The notes beneath the pieces are model-generated. The model was given only the letters and a program-made list of their open reading frames with translations, searched no databases and was not told the origin of the DNA. From contig CALUJT010000136.1 in NCBI GenBank assembly GCA_944321005.1, positions 1 through 6,436 of the forward strand: 6,436 nucleotides of DNA, written 5' to 3'. The stretch comes from an uncultured Atopobiaceae bacterium (GTDB taxonomy: Bacteria > Actinomycetota > Coriobacteriia > Coriobacteriales > Atopobiaceae). The translations under genes were made by a program, and so were the position numbers. This document shows positions 1 through 5,959 of this stretch, in pieces (within the stretch, counting starts at the first letter, position 1; each line of letters opens with the position of its first letter).

Positions 1-457
1 CGATGTAGCCGGGGATGTCCACGCCGGCCGGGCAGCCGGAGACGCACGGCACCGTCTGGTGCTGCGCGAAGCCGCAGGCGTGCTTCTGCACGTGGTGCTC
101 GAAGTCGTCGCGGAAGCCGCGGATTGCCATGAGCGCGACCTCGCCGGCCTCGTAGCCGATCGCGCAGTCGCTCGACAGGTAGACGGTGCGCGCGGTGGAC
201 TCGATGAGGTCGAGCGTCTCCATCGTGGCGCGGTTGTTGAGCACGTCGTTGAACAGGTGGCGCAGCATGCGCAGACCGTTCCTGCACGGCGTGCACTTGC
301 CACAGCTCTGCGTGGCGCACATCGCCACATAGGAGGCCGTGAACTCGACGGGGCATGGGGCGAGCGAGCTCACCGAGAGGCGCTTCTCGAGCATCTCGTG
401 CATGCTCGACATGATCGCCTGGGACTCGCTCTGCTCCATGACGTGCATTCTTGCCAT
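1..457 (-). CDS. NuoF-type 4Fe-4S / GltD-like flavin oxidoreductase, N-terminal part
   Basis: Only the first 152 codons are present; the reading frame stays open to the left edge. Residues about 35-123 resemble the C-terminal iron-sulfur domain of NuoF/HydB-type NADH-oxidising subunits. The motif SCGKCTPCRNG supplies Cys52, Cys55 and Cys58, and DCAIG supplies Cys98, giving four 4Fe-4S ligands, followed by a typical GFRDDFEHHV helix. From residue 138, the motif CVSGCPAGVDIPGYI marks the start of the ferredoxin-like Fe-S domain of GltD-type, NADPH-dependent FAD oxidoreductases. Proteins with this architecture (for example SfrB-like subunits in anaerobes) move electrons between NAD(P)H and ferredoxin, formate or hydrogen enzymes. 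The physiological partner cannot be seen here. The start at 457 is chosen because AAGGAG (470-465) sits seven bases upstream; the later in-frame Met codons lack such a site. The architecture is fairly certain; the substrate is not known. Confidence 0.85.
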   Translation of the reverse strand, partial: MARMHVMEQSESQAIMSSMHEMLEKRLSVSSLAPCPVEFTASYVAMCATQSCGKCTPCRNGLRMLRHLFNDVLNNRATMETLDLIESTARTVYLSSDCAIGYEAGEVALMAIRGFRDDFEHHVQKHACGFAQHQTVPCVSGCPAGVDIPGYI

Positions 458-620
458 AGGCCCTCTCCTTGCACTTCTGGAGTCTATTGCGTGCCGAGGC
501 CCCCTCGGCCACGGCATAGTCAATCAAGCGTATCCAACAGATTTCCGGAATGTGTCGGGCAATCGGCGAGAAGAGCGTCTGGCCGGCGAGCGGTCACGGC
601 ACCACGCGGGCCTACGGGAC
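458..620 (-). other. Gene-free leader with 7-bp GC hairpin
   Basis: This 163-bp gap lies between the lipoprotein stop and the redox gene start. It contains a perfect 7-bp inverted repeat, gccgagg (493-499) with cctcggc (503-509) and a three-base loop, about 35 bases before the start codon. No U-run follows on either strand, so it does not look like an intrinsic terminator. I found no convincing -35/-10 pair, although the stretch at about 515-545 is locally AT-richer and may hold a promoter. I also found no clear terminator for the lipoprotein gene. Confidence 0.4.
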
Positions 621-1196
621 CTACAGGAAGATCTTCGTGATCTCGCTCGAGGAGCTCGCGTCCATCTCCCAGCCGTCCTTCCCCTTTGCGTAGTCGAGCT
701 CGATGGACTTCTCGGAGGGAGTGAGCCCGTCGAGCGCGCCCATCATGAGCTCGCCCATCCGTGCGCCGAGGGCCTCGTCGTCACCCAGGAGCGAGAGATA
801 GTCGGGCTCCTGGAAGATGCTGGCGACGGCGTCCTCGATGCTCTCGGTGAGGTCCGTGGCGGACTTGCACGTGACGGACACCTCCGCCGTGGCGGACTCG
901 CCCGAGTCGTCGACGCTGACGGACTCGACCGAGTAGTCGAAGCCGTCGAGCAGCGAGCGCACGATCTCGTCGCCCTCGAGGCCAAACGGCTCGAGGGCCT
1001 CAACGTCCATCCCGGAGGAAATCTCCTCCAAGGTGGCCTCGTCGAGATTCTTGATCTGGTCGAAGTTGGCGACGATGTCCGCGCGGATGGCGTCCTCGGG
1101 ATTTTCCCCCGAGCACCCGCCGAGCACGAGGGCGCAGGCGACGACAAGGGCGGCGGCCATCGAGCGAATGACGGTGCGTGCGGCGTGCTTCCTCAT
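621..1196 (-). CDS. Small acidic lipoprotein of unknown function
   Basis: The product is 191 residues. It starts with a basic n-region (MRKHAARTVIR), a hydrophobic core at about 13-25, and a lipobox LGGC ending at Cys28, the expected lipidation site. The mature part is strongly acidic and opens with SGENPEDAIRADI. It contains a short hydrophilic region with the VSVDDSGESATAEVSV pattern, often seen in small extracellular beta-sandwich or NTF2-like lipoproteins. It loosely recalls the DUF5105/DUF4878-type lipoproteins of Gram-positive bacteria, but I cannot assign the family. The ATG at 1196 is preferred over the 31-codon longer frame because TCAGGAGG lies just upstream, it opens the signal peptide, and the extra residues do not resemble one. 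The protein probably sits on the outer face of the cytoplasmic membrane. The gene appears to have its own promoter at 1234-1262 and no co-transcribed partner. Its function is unknown. Confidence 0.82.
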   Translation of the reverse strand: MRKHAARTVIRSMAAALVVACALVLGGCSGENPEDAIRADIVANFDQIKNLDEATLEEISSGMDVEALEPFGLEGDEIVRSLLDGFDYSVESVSVDDSGESATAEVSVTCKSATDLTESIEDAVASIFQEPDYLSLLGDDEALGARMGELMMGALDGLTPSEKSIELDYAKGKDGWEMDASSSSEITKIFL

Positions 1197-1233
1197 GGTT
1201 CCTCCTGACACGCTGGAAATGCGGTTGCAGAGA

Positions 1234-1266
1234 AGTATCTCAGCTTTCCCTAAGGTTGGAAAGCTG
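1234..1266 (-). promoter_or_regulatory. Lipoprotein promoter with overlapping operator-like dyad
   Basis: On the minus strand TTTCCA (1262-1257) and GATACT (1239-1234) are separated by exactly 17 bp, each matching the sigma-70 consensus at four of six positions. The predicted start is about 30 bases before the lipoprotein ATG. A perfect 9-bp inverted repeat, cagctttcc (1241-1249) and ggaaagctg (1258-1266) with an 8-bp centre, covers most of the -35 and the spacer. This is the position expected of a repressor operator. The promoter is a visual prediction; the palindrome is directly visible. Confidence 0.5.
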
Positions 1267-1310
1267 CCAGGGGACCAGCGGCTGACCATTCCCCAGGCCA
1301 GCCGTCATGC

Positions 1311-1538
1311 TCTGCGGGGTTTGCCCCCTCGTGCGATGTGGGAGGGAGTCCGCGCGGGGTTTGTCCCTTCGTGCGATGCGATTTGAGCCCGCAGCGATGC
1401 GCCGCCTCGACGTTTGCGCAGGATTTGCTCTAGCGAGAGGCCTCCGTCGGCCCTTTGGGCCAGAAAACGCATCGCACGAAGGGCCAAACTCCGCAGCGGC
1501 ACCCGGCCCACATCGCACGAGGGGGCAAACCCCGCAGA
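1311..1538. repeat. Nested inverted repeat of four 25-bp units
   Basis: Four copies of a unit containing GGGGTTTGYCCCYTCGTGCG lie in this gene-free stretch: 1314-1338 and 1354-1378 on the plus strand, 1470-1494 and 1511-1535 on the minus strand. The outer pair forms a perfect 32-bp inverted repeat (1311-1342 with 1507-1538). The inner pair forms an imperfect 31-bp inverted repeat (1354-1384 with 1464-1494), with two mismatches and one G:T pair. The spacing within each arm is nearly the same, 40 and 41 bp. The central 79 bp contains gaggcctc (1437-1444) and ggccctttgggcc (1449-1461). A transcript from either strand could fold into a long hairpin. There is no transposase, no obvious target duplication and no U-run. 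It begins 24 bp after the metH stop. It could be a REP/BIME-like or MITE-like element, or a processing or termination structure. Confidence 0.85.
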
Positions 1539-1561
1539 AGCCCTCCGGCAGACCGGAACCC

Positions 1562-4018
1562 CTAGCCCAGTACCTCGGTGGCTATGCGCGCGGTCTCGGT
1601 GGCGTCCTTGGCGTAGTAGTCCGCCCCCACCATCTGCGCATACTCCGGAGTGAGGACGGCTCCCCCCACGACGACCCTGCACCACGGCGCGCGCTCTCGC
1701 AGGAGCTCTATCGTCTCGGCCATGGCGGGCACCGTCGTGGTCATGAGGGCCGAGAGCCCGACCAGCCGCACGCGGCGCTCCTCCACCGTTCGCGCCACGA
1801 CCTCGGGGTCTACGTCCCGTCCGAGGTCGATGACCTCGAAGCCGTAGTTCTCGAGCAGCATGCGCACGATGTTCTTGCCTATGTCGTGGATGTCCCCGCG
1901 CACGGTGCACACCACGACCGGCCCCTTGCCCGCCGAGGCCTCACCCGCGGGCACGCTCGCCCGTATTGCCTCGAAGCCCGCCTTGGCCGCCTCGGCCGAG
2001 GCCATGAGCTGCGGCAGGAAGAAGGACCCCGCCTCGAAGCGCCGCCCCACCTCGTCGAGGGCGGGCACGAGGACCTCGTTGACGGCGAAGAGCGCGTCGT
2101 GGCCCCGAAGGACCTCGGACATCGTCCCCATCATGGGCCCGCCGCGCCCATCTATCACGAGGGCGCGGGCGCGCTCGACGGGGTCGTCCGGCAGCCCGGC
2201 AGGCGCGGGCGCTCCACCTCCCTCGCCCTCCGCAGCAGCGGCCGGGACAGGGGCGGCGTCGCTGCGGTTCGCGTAGTGCTCCACGTAGAAGCGGGCCTGC
2301 TCGTCCTCCCCGGAGAGCACGCGCCAGGAGTCGACCACGTCCATCATGCGACGGGCGCCCGGGTTGATGATCGCGAGGTCGAGCCCCGCGCCCAGCGCGG
2401 CCGCGAGGAAGGTGGCGTTGAGCAGGGGCCGGAAGGGCAGGCCAAAGCTGATGTTGGAGACGCCGAGCACGGTACGCACGCCCGGAAGCTCGGCCTTCAC
2501 CGCCCGGATGGCGGAGAGGATGGTGCCGGGCGCGGCCTGGTCCGTGGAGGCCGCCATGGCGAGGCAGTCAATCGCCACGTCGTGCCGCGGGATGCCGGCG
2601 GCGTCCGTCGCGGCCACGATCTTGCGGGCGACGGCGAGGCGGCCCTCCGCCGTACCGGGGATACCGTCCTCGTCCAGCGTGAGGCCCACGAGGGCGCATC
2701 CGTAGCGCGCGGCGATGGGCACCACCGCGGCAAGCGACTCCGCCTTGCCGTTGACCGAGTTGATGAGGGGCTTTCCGGGGTAGCCTCTCACCGCCGCCTC
2801 CACGACCGCGGGGTCCGAGGAGTCTATCTGCAGCGGCAGCGTGGTCACGGAGAGGAGCTCGGAGACCAGACGGCACATGACCGCCCGCTCGTCTATCTCC
2901 GGCAGGCCGGCGTTCACGTCCAGGATCTGCGCCCCGGCGCGCTCCTGGGCTATGGCCTCGGCTATGACGTGGTCGTGGTTGCCCGTGCGCAGGGCCTCCT
3001 TCATGAGGCGCTTGCCCGTGGGGTTGATGCGCTCCCCTATGACGCCCACCTGGCCCTTCTCGAGCGCGACGACACGCTGGGGGCCGGCCACGGCAAAGCA
3101 GTCTCGCGCCGCGCGCGCGACGGGGGTGCGTCCGGCAAGAAGCGCCCGCTCGGCAGCTGTGTGCTCCGGCGTGGTGCCGCAGCAACCGCCCACGATGGAG
3201 ACGCCGGCGTCGAGCATCCCCGCCACCGCCGCCGCGTACTCCTCCGGCCCCACGTCATAGACCGTGGCCTCTCCTTCCACGCGTGGCAGGCCGGCGTTGG
3301 CCTGCACCATGACGGGGCAGCTCGCCCAGGGCAGCATGCGCCTCACGAGCGGCGCGACCTCGGCCGGGCCGAGCGAGCAGTTGATGCCCACGGCGTCGGC
3401 GCCGAGCGAGGAGAGCGTGAGGGCCGCCGCCTCCGGCGTGGTGCCGAGGAAGGTGCGACCGTCCTCCTGGAAGGTCATGGTGACGAGGGCGGGGAGGTCG
3501 GAGTTCTCGCGCACGGCGAGAAGGGCGGCCTTCGCCTCGGCGAGGTCCGCCATGGTCTCTATGACGAAGAGGTCAGCTCCGGCCGCGTCCGCCGCGCGCA
3601 CCTGCCGTGCGAAGAGCTCGCAGGCGTCCTCGAAGGGAAGCGTGCCCATGGGCTCCAGCAGCTGCCCCGTGGGGCCGAGGTCGGCCGCCACGTAGCGCGG
3701 GCCCGCCGCGCGGGCGCAGGCCACGGCGGCGGAGAACACCTCCTCCACGGTGGCGGCGTCGCCCAGCTTGGCCGCGTTGGCGCCGAAGGTGTTGGTGGTC
3801 ACCGCGTCCGCCCCGGCGGCAACGTAGGCAGCGTGCACCTCGGTGACGGTCTCGGGGTGCGTGAGGCACAGGAGCTCCGGCAGCTCGCCGGCGGCGAGGC
3901 CCCGCTCCTGGAGCTGCGTGCCCATGGCCCCGTCGAGGACCAGAAACTCCTCCCCGCGCAGGACGGCGGCAAGGCGCTCGTCGCGCACGCGGCGTGCGCG
4001 GCTCTTCTCACGTGTCAT
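1562..4018 (-). CDS. metH: Cobalamin-dependent methionine synthase lacking the activation domain
   Basis: The product is 818 residues and transfers the methyl group of 5-methyl-THF through cobalamin to homocysteine. Residues about 15-300 are the homocysteine-binding barrel, opening with LVLDGAMGTQLQERG; the zinc ligands are Cys214 (GINCSLGP) and Cys279-Cys280 (GGCCGTTPEH). Residues about 320-585 are the pterin-binding barrel (GERINPTGKRLMKEAL, DVNAGLP, DSSDP, NSVNGK). An Ala/Gly/Pro-rich linker at about 587-612 leads to the cobalamin cap (about 612-695) and the B12 Rossmann domain, with GDIHDIG (cobalt-ligating His711), LSALMTTT and VVGGAVLTPEY. It ends at VLG, right after the B12 domain. Full-length E. 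coli MetH has over 1,200 residues because it adds a SAM-binding activation domain; here that function is encoded by the upstream gene. The ATG at 4018 has AGGGAG (4029-4024) five bases upstream. A much longer open frame continues upstream, but those residues are low-complexity and antisense-like. Confidence 0.96.
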   Translation of the reverse strand: MTREKSRARRVRDERLAAVLRGEEFLVLDGAMGTQLQERGLAAGELPELLCLTHPETVTEVHAAYVAAGADAVTTNTFGANAAKLGDAATVEEVFSAAVACARAAGPRYVAADLGPTGQLLEPMGTLPFEDACELFARQVRAADAAGADLFVIETMADLAEAKAALLAVRENSDLPALVTMTFQEDGRTFLGTTPEAAALTLSSLGADAVGINCSLGPAEVAPLVRRMLPWASCPVMVQANAGLPRVEGEATVYDVGPEEYAAAVAGMLDAGVSIVGGCCGTTPEHTAAERALLAGRTPVARAARDCFAVAGPQRVVALEKGQVGVIGERINPTGKRLMKEALRTGNHDHVIAEAIAQERAGAQILDVNAGLPEIDERAVMCRLVSELLSVTTLPLQIDSSDPAVVEAAVRGYPGKPLINSVNGKAESLAAVVPIAARYGCALVGLTLDEDGIPGTAEGRLAVARKIVAATDAAGIPRHDVAIDCLAMAASTDQAAPGTILSAIRAVKAELPGVRTVLGVSNISFGLPFRPLLNATFLAAALGAGLDLAIINPGARRMMDVVDSWRVLSGEDEQARFYVEHYANRSDAAPVPAAAAEGEGGGAPAPAGLPDDPVERARALVIDGRGGPMMGTMSEVLRGHDALFAVNEVLVPALDEVGRRFEAGSFFLPQLMASAEAAKAGFEAIRASVPAGEASAGKGPVVVCTVRGDIHDIGKNIVRMLLENYGFEVIDLGRDVDPEVVARTVEERRVRLVGLSALMTTTVPAMAETIELLRERAPWCRVVVGGAVLTPEYAQMVGADYYAKDATETARIATEVLG

Positions 4019-4028
4019 GGGCGCTCCC

Positions 4029-4060
4029 TGGGTCGAGTCTCTCTCTGACCCATCGTAGCA
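4029..4060 (-). promoter_or_regulatory. Possible extended -10 and leader dyad before metH
   Basis: In the 71-bp gap ahead of metH, the minus strand reads TGCTACGAT (4060-4052), which fits an extended -10 element; no -35 is visible. Directly after it is a perfect 6-bp inverted repeat, TGGGTC (4052-4047) and GACCCA (4034-4029), with a 12-base purine-rich loop. The dyad ends at the first base of the metH Shine-Dalgarno AGGGAG. This could be an internal promoter with a start-site operator, or an RNA hairpin next to the ribosome site. The match is weak and metH may simply be read through from metF. Confidence 0.3.
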
Positions 4061-4089
4061 GTGCCAGGTTTCCCGCGCGTGACGAACGC

Positions 4090-4803
4090 CTACCCCCGGC
4101 AGGTGCTGCCGGCGCGAAGGAGCACGCAGAAGTCGCGGCAGGGACAGCCCGCGCAGCTCGAGCGCACGCCCGGGCGCGGGCTCTCGAAGAGGCCCACGAC
4201 GGCGGTCACGCTCTTGGTGGGCGACATGAGGAGCGCGGGCGAGAGCGTGATGCCCAGGAGGCGACCGGCGTCCAGGGCGCCCAGAAGGACCGGCTGCGTG
4301 GCGAGCGGCAGGTCGCCGTAGCCCGGCGAGAAGCGCGTCCCGCAGTGGAGTCCCCGGGCCGCGGCGGCCGCGACCACGTCCGCCTCCGCCGCGTCCGCCG
4401 CCCGCTCGACCGCAGCCGTGCCCGCGGCGTCGAAGATCACCTGCGCCAGGCGGTCCGTGAGGGAAAGGCGCCTGAGCTCCGCCTCCACGCCCATGCCCAC
4501 CGTGACGGCGAGCACGCCCACCGCCACGGCGCCGTCCAGGTGCTCGGCGATGGAGCGGCCCTCGAGCGCGAGGGCCGTGCCGGCGAGCTCGATCACGGGC
4601 GCGCCGTTCTTCTCGCCATGCCCGGAGACGTCGAAGACGCGCGTGACGCCGCATGGTCGGCACACGTCAAGGCAGCGCGCCACCACCTCGTCTATGCGGG
4701 CGTCGAGCTCGGGCGTGACCGGCTGCCCGGCGTAGCCCAGGTAGCGCAGGACCTCCGCGCGCTCGACGGAGCGGACGTCGTAGCACCGGCGAGCAGCGGC
4801 CAC
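4090..4803 (-). CDS. Stand-alone methionine synthase reactivation (SAM-binding) protein
   Basis: The product is 237 residues and corresponds to the activation domain that is fused to the C-terminus of long MetH proteins. Its role is to bind SAM and reductively remethylate cob(II)alamin in MetH. The key signature is RFSPGYGDLPL (157-167), containing the SAM-binding RxxxGY motif, followed by Gln170 and by LSPALLMSPTKSVTAVVG (187-204). The opening VERAEVLRYLGYAG is typical of the stand-alone family. Such a split arrangement is known from Thermotoga maritima (TM0268/TM0269). The C-terminus adds a Cys-rich tail, with Cys217, 220, 222, 226 and 235, of unclear function. The GTG at 4803 starts one base after the metF stop; its Shine-Dalgarno GGAGG lies inside the metF end, so translation is probably coupled. 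It lies between metF and metH in the same direction. Confidence 0.92.
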   Translation of the reverse strand: MAAARRCYDVRSVERAEVLRYLGYAGQPVTPELDARIDEVVARCLDVCRPCGVTRVFDVSGHGEKNGAPVIELAGTALALEGRSIAEHLDGAVAVGVLAVTVGMGVEAELRRLSLTDRLAQVIFDAAGTAAVERAADAAEADVVAAAAARGLHCGTRFSPGYGDLPLATQPVLLGALDAGRLLGITLSPALLMSPTKSVTAVVGLFESPRPGVRSSCAGCPCRDFCVLLRAGSTCRG

Positions 4804-4814
4804 GCTATGCCTCC
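4804..4814 (-). promoter_or_regulatory. Shine-Dalgarno inside the metF end, for the GTG-start reactivation gene
   Basis: GGAGG (4814-4810) lies six bases before the GTG at 4803 and overlaps the last metF codons and its TAG stop (4807-4805). It fixes the unusual GTG start and places the two genes in one translationally coupled unit. Confidence 0.7.
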
Positions 4815-5674
4815 AGGTACCCGCAGGCGAGAAGGGCCTCGTGCGCCGCGTGCGCCACCGAGGGCTTGTTCATGCTGTAGACGTGCAGGCCGTCCACGCC
4901 GTTGGCGGCGAGGTCGCAGAGCTGCTCGCAGGCGTACTCCACGCCGGCGCGCGCCTGGTCCTCCGGGTCGTCCCCGGCGAGGACGAGGCGCTTGACCACC
5001 TTTGCGGGAATGGACGCGCCGCAGGTGAAGGCCATGCGCTGGATCTGCTTCACGCTCGTGAAGGGCATGATGCCCGCCACGATGGGAAGGCGCACACGGT
5101 GGCGCAGGCACTTCTCGCGGAAGCGGTAGAAGTCCTCGTTGTCAAAGAAGAGCTGGGAGACGAGGTAGTCCGCACCGGCCTCCTGCTTGAGGTAGAGCGA
5201 GCGGAAGCTCTCCTCCTCCGAGGGAGACTCGACGTGGCCCTCCGGGTAGCAGGCGGCGCCTATGCAGAGGTCCGTGCCGCGGGAGCGCAGGTAGGCGATG
5301 AGGTCGGAGGCGTGCGCAAAGTCCCTGGCCTCGCGGCCGGGGGCGCGATCGCCGCGCAGGGCGAGCACGTTCTCCACGCCCGCGGCGGCGAGCTCCTCCA
5401 CGTAGGCGTCCACGTCCTCGCGCGCGGAGCCCAGGCAGGTGAGGTGCGCGAGCGCCGTCACGCCCAGGTCGCGCTCGATCTGCCGGGCTATGGGGACGGT
5501 GTTTGCCGAGTTGCCGGAGCCGCCCGCGGAGTAGGTGACCGATATCCAGTCCGGTCGGTCCGTCGCCATCTCGCCGGCCACGGCGTACGCGGTCTCGAGC
5601 GGCATGTCCCCCTTGGGCGGGAAAATCTCGAACGAGAACGTCTGACGTTCAGCGAGCTTGTCTGCGATCCTCAT
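4805..5674 (-). CDS. metF: 5,10-methylenetetrahydrofolate reductase
   Basis: The product is 289 residues, the normal length for bacterial MetF. It is a cytoplasmic FAD-containing barrel that reduces 5,10-methylene-THF to 5-methyl-THF, the methyl donor for MetH. Family motifs appear in order: TFSFEIFPPK (12-21) with the catalytic Glu16; SVTYSAGGSGNSA (45-57); HLTCLG (77-82); LALRGD (104-109) with the folate/FAD-contacting Asp109; ACYPEGHVES (141-150); DYLVSQLFFDNEDFYRFR (169-186) with Gln174; VAGIMPFTSVKQIQRM (199-214); and GVDGLHVYSMNK (259-270). The ATG at 5674 is chosen over two in-frame ATGs (5698, 5707) because it begins at the conserved MRIADKL and has a purine-rich GGGAGAGGGG upstream. 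A longer open frame to 5947 encodes only Pro/Arg-rich, antisense-like sequence. The stop is one base from the next gene, so this gene probably leads the methionine cluster. Confidence 0.97.
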   Translation of the reverse strand: MRIADKLAERQTFSFEIFPPKGDMPLETAYAVAGEMATDRPDWISVTYSAGGSGNSANTVPIARQIERDLGVTALAHLTCLGSAREDVDAYVEELAAAGVENVLALRGDRAPGREARDFAHASDLIAYLRSRGTDLCIGAACYPEGHVESPSEEESFRSLYLKQEAGADYLVSQLFFDNEDFYRFREKCLRHRVRLPIVAGIMPFTSVKQIQRMAFTCGASIPAKVVKRLVLAGDDPEDQARAGVEYACEQLCDLAANGVDGLHVYSMNKPSVAHAAHEALLACGYLEA

Positions 5675-5959
5675 GCCTGCCCCTCTCCCTGCTGCCATGC
5701 GGCCCATATTACTCGCCGCGGGGGCGGGCGGGGAAGAGGGCTCGGCACCCGTAACAGCCCGGACCCCTGAGCGCGGGGCCAGAGGGACCAGGGGACGGAA
5801 GAGGAAGCGCCCGGGCGCTTTGGTCGGGGGCCGCCGCGCCCGGGGACGGCCGGCCGGAGCGATCCGGAACGCGACCTCTCTAGGTATACCGTCCCAGACG
5901 CCGAGGTCCAACGGGAAAACTGCGGGCGGTGCGGGGCCTTCCTTCAAATCCCAATCCCC
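5675..5959 (-). promoter_or_regulatory. Gene-free metF upstream region with possible distal promoter and structured leader
   Basis: No gene is supported here. A possible promoter on the minus strand is TTGGAC (5911-5906), 17 bp, TATACC (5888-5883); it would give a leader of about 200 bases. A second -10-like TAATAT (5711-5706) lies 25-35 bases before the ATG, but has no good -35. Within the leader are a 16-bp perfect palindrome, aagcgcccgggcgctt (5805-5820), and a 5-bp stem gggct/agccc (5738-5742 with 5756-5760). I looked for cobalamin-box (GCCACTG) and SAM-I core motifs and saw neither. The upstream prepilin peptidase gene has no other clear terminator. Confidence 0.4.
5805..5820. repeat. 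16-bp perfect palindrome, possible terminator or attenuator stem
   Basis: The sequence aagcgcccgggcgctt reads the same on both strands. On the minus strand it is followed by TTCCTCTTCC, which is pyrimidine-rich but lacks a true U-run, so it is at best a weak intrinsic terminator for the prepilin peptidase transcript or an attenuator in the metF leader. Its 5' half on the minus strand can also pair over nine bases with CCCGGGCGC at 5844-5836. Confidence 0.4.

Noticed and set aside
339..1208. Plus-strand open frames over the redox and lipoprotein genes
   Set aside because: They run antisense to two genes with clear domain motifs or a lipobox, and their translations show no recognisable domain.
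1311..1538. CRISPR array or insertion sequence
   Set aside because: There are only four units, in opposing orientations and without regular unique spacers. No transposase frame and no clear target-site duplication are present.
1507..1561. Classical intrinsic terminator for metH
   Set aside because: The stem is present but no U-run follows on the minus strand, so I kept it only as part of the inverted repeat.
1240..1910. Short open frames across the inverted repeat that share PSCD and RGQTP-like peptides
   Set aside because: The shared peptides are translations of the 25-bp repeat units. There is no ribosome site or domain, so these are not genes.
1307..4048. Very long plus-strand open frame (over 900 codons) opposite metH
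   Set aside because: The translation is Arg/Gly/His-rich low complexity with no domain. It is the expected antisense by-product of GC-rich codon use in metH, which has full family motifs on the other strand.
4019..4663. N-terminal extension of MetH to 4663
   Set aside because: The extra 215 residues are Arg/Gly/Ala-rich, overlap the reactivation gene out of frame, and precede a good ribosome site and the conserved MetH start at 4018.
5675..5880. SAM or cobalamin riboswitch upstream of metF
   Set aside because: This was expected from the pathway, but I could not see the cobalamin box or the conserved SAM-I core. A covariance-model search would decide.
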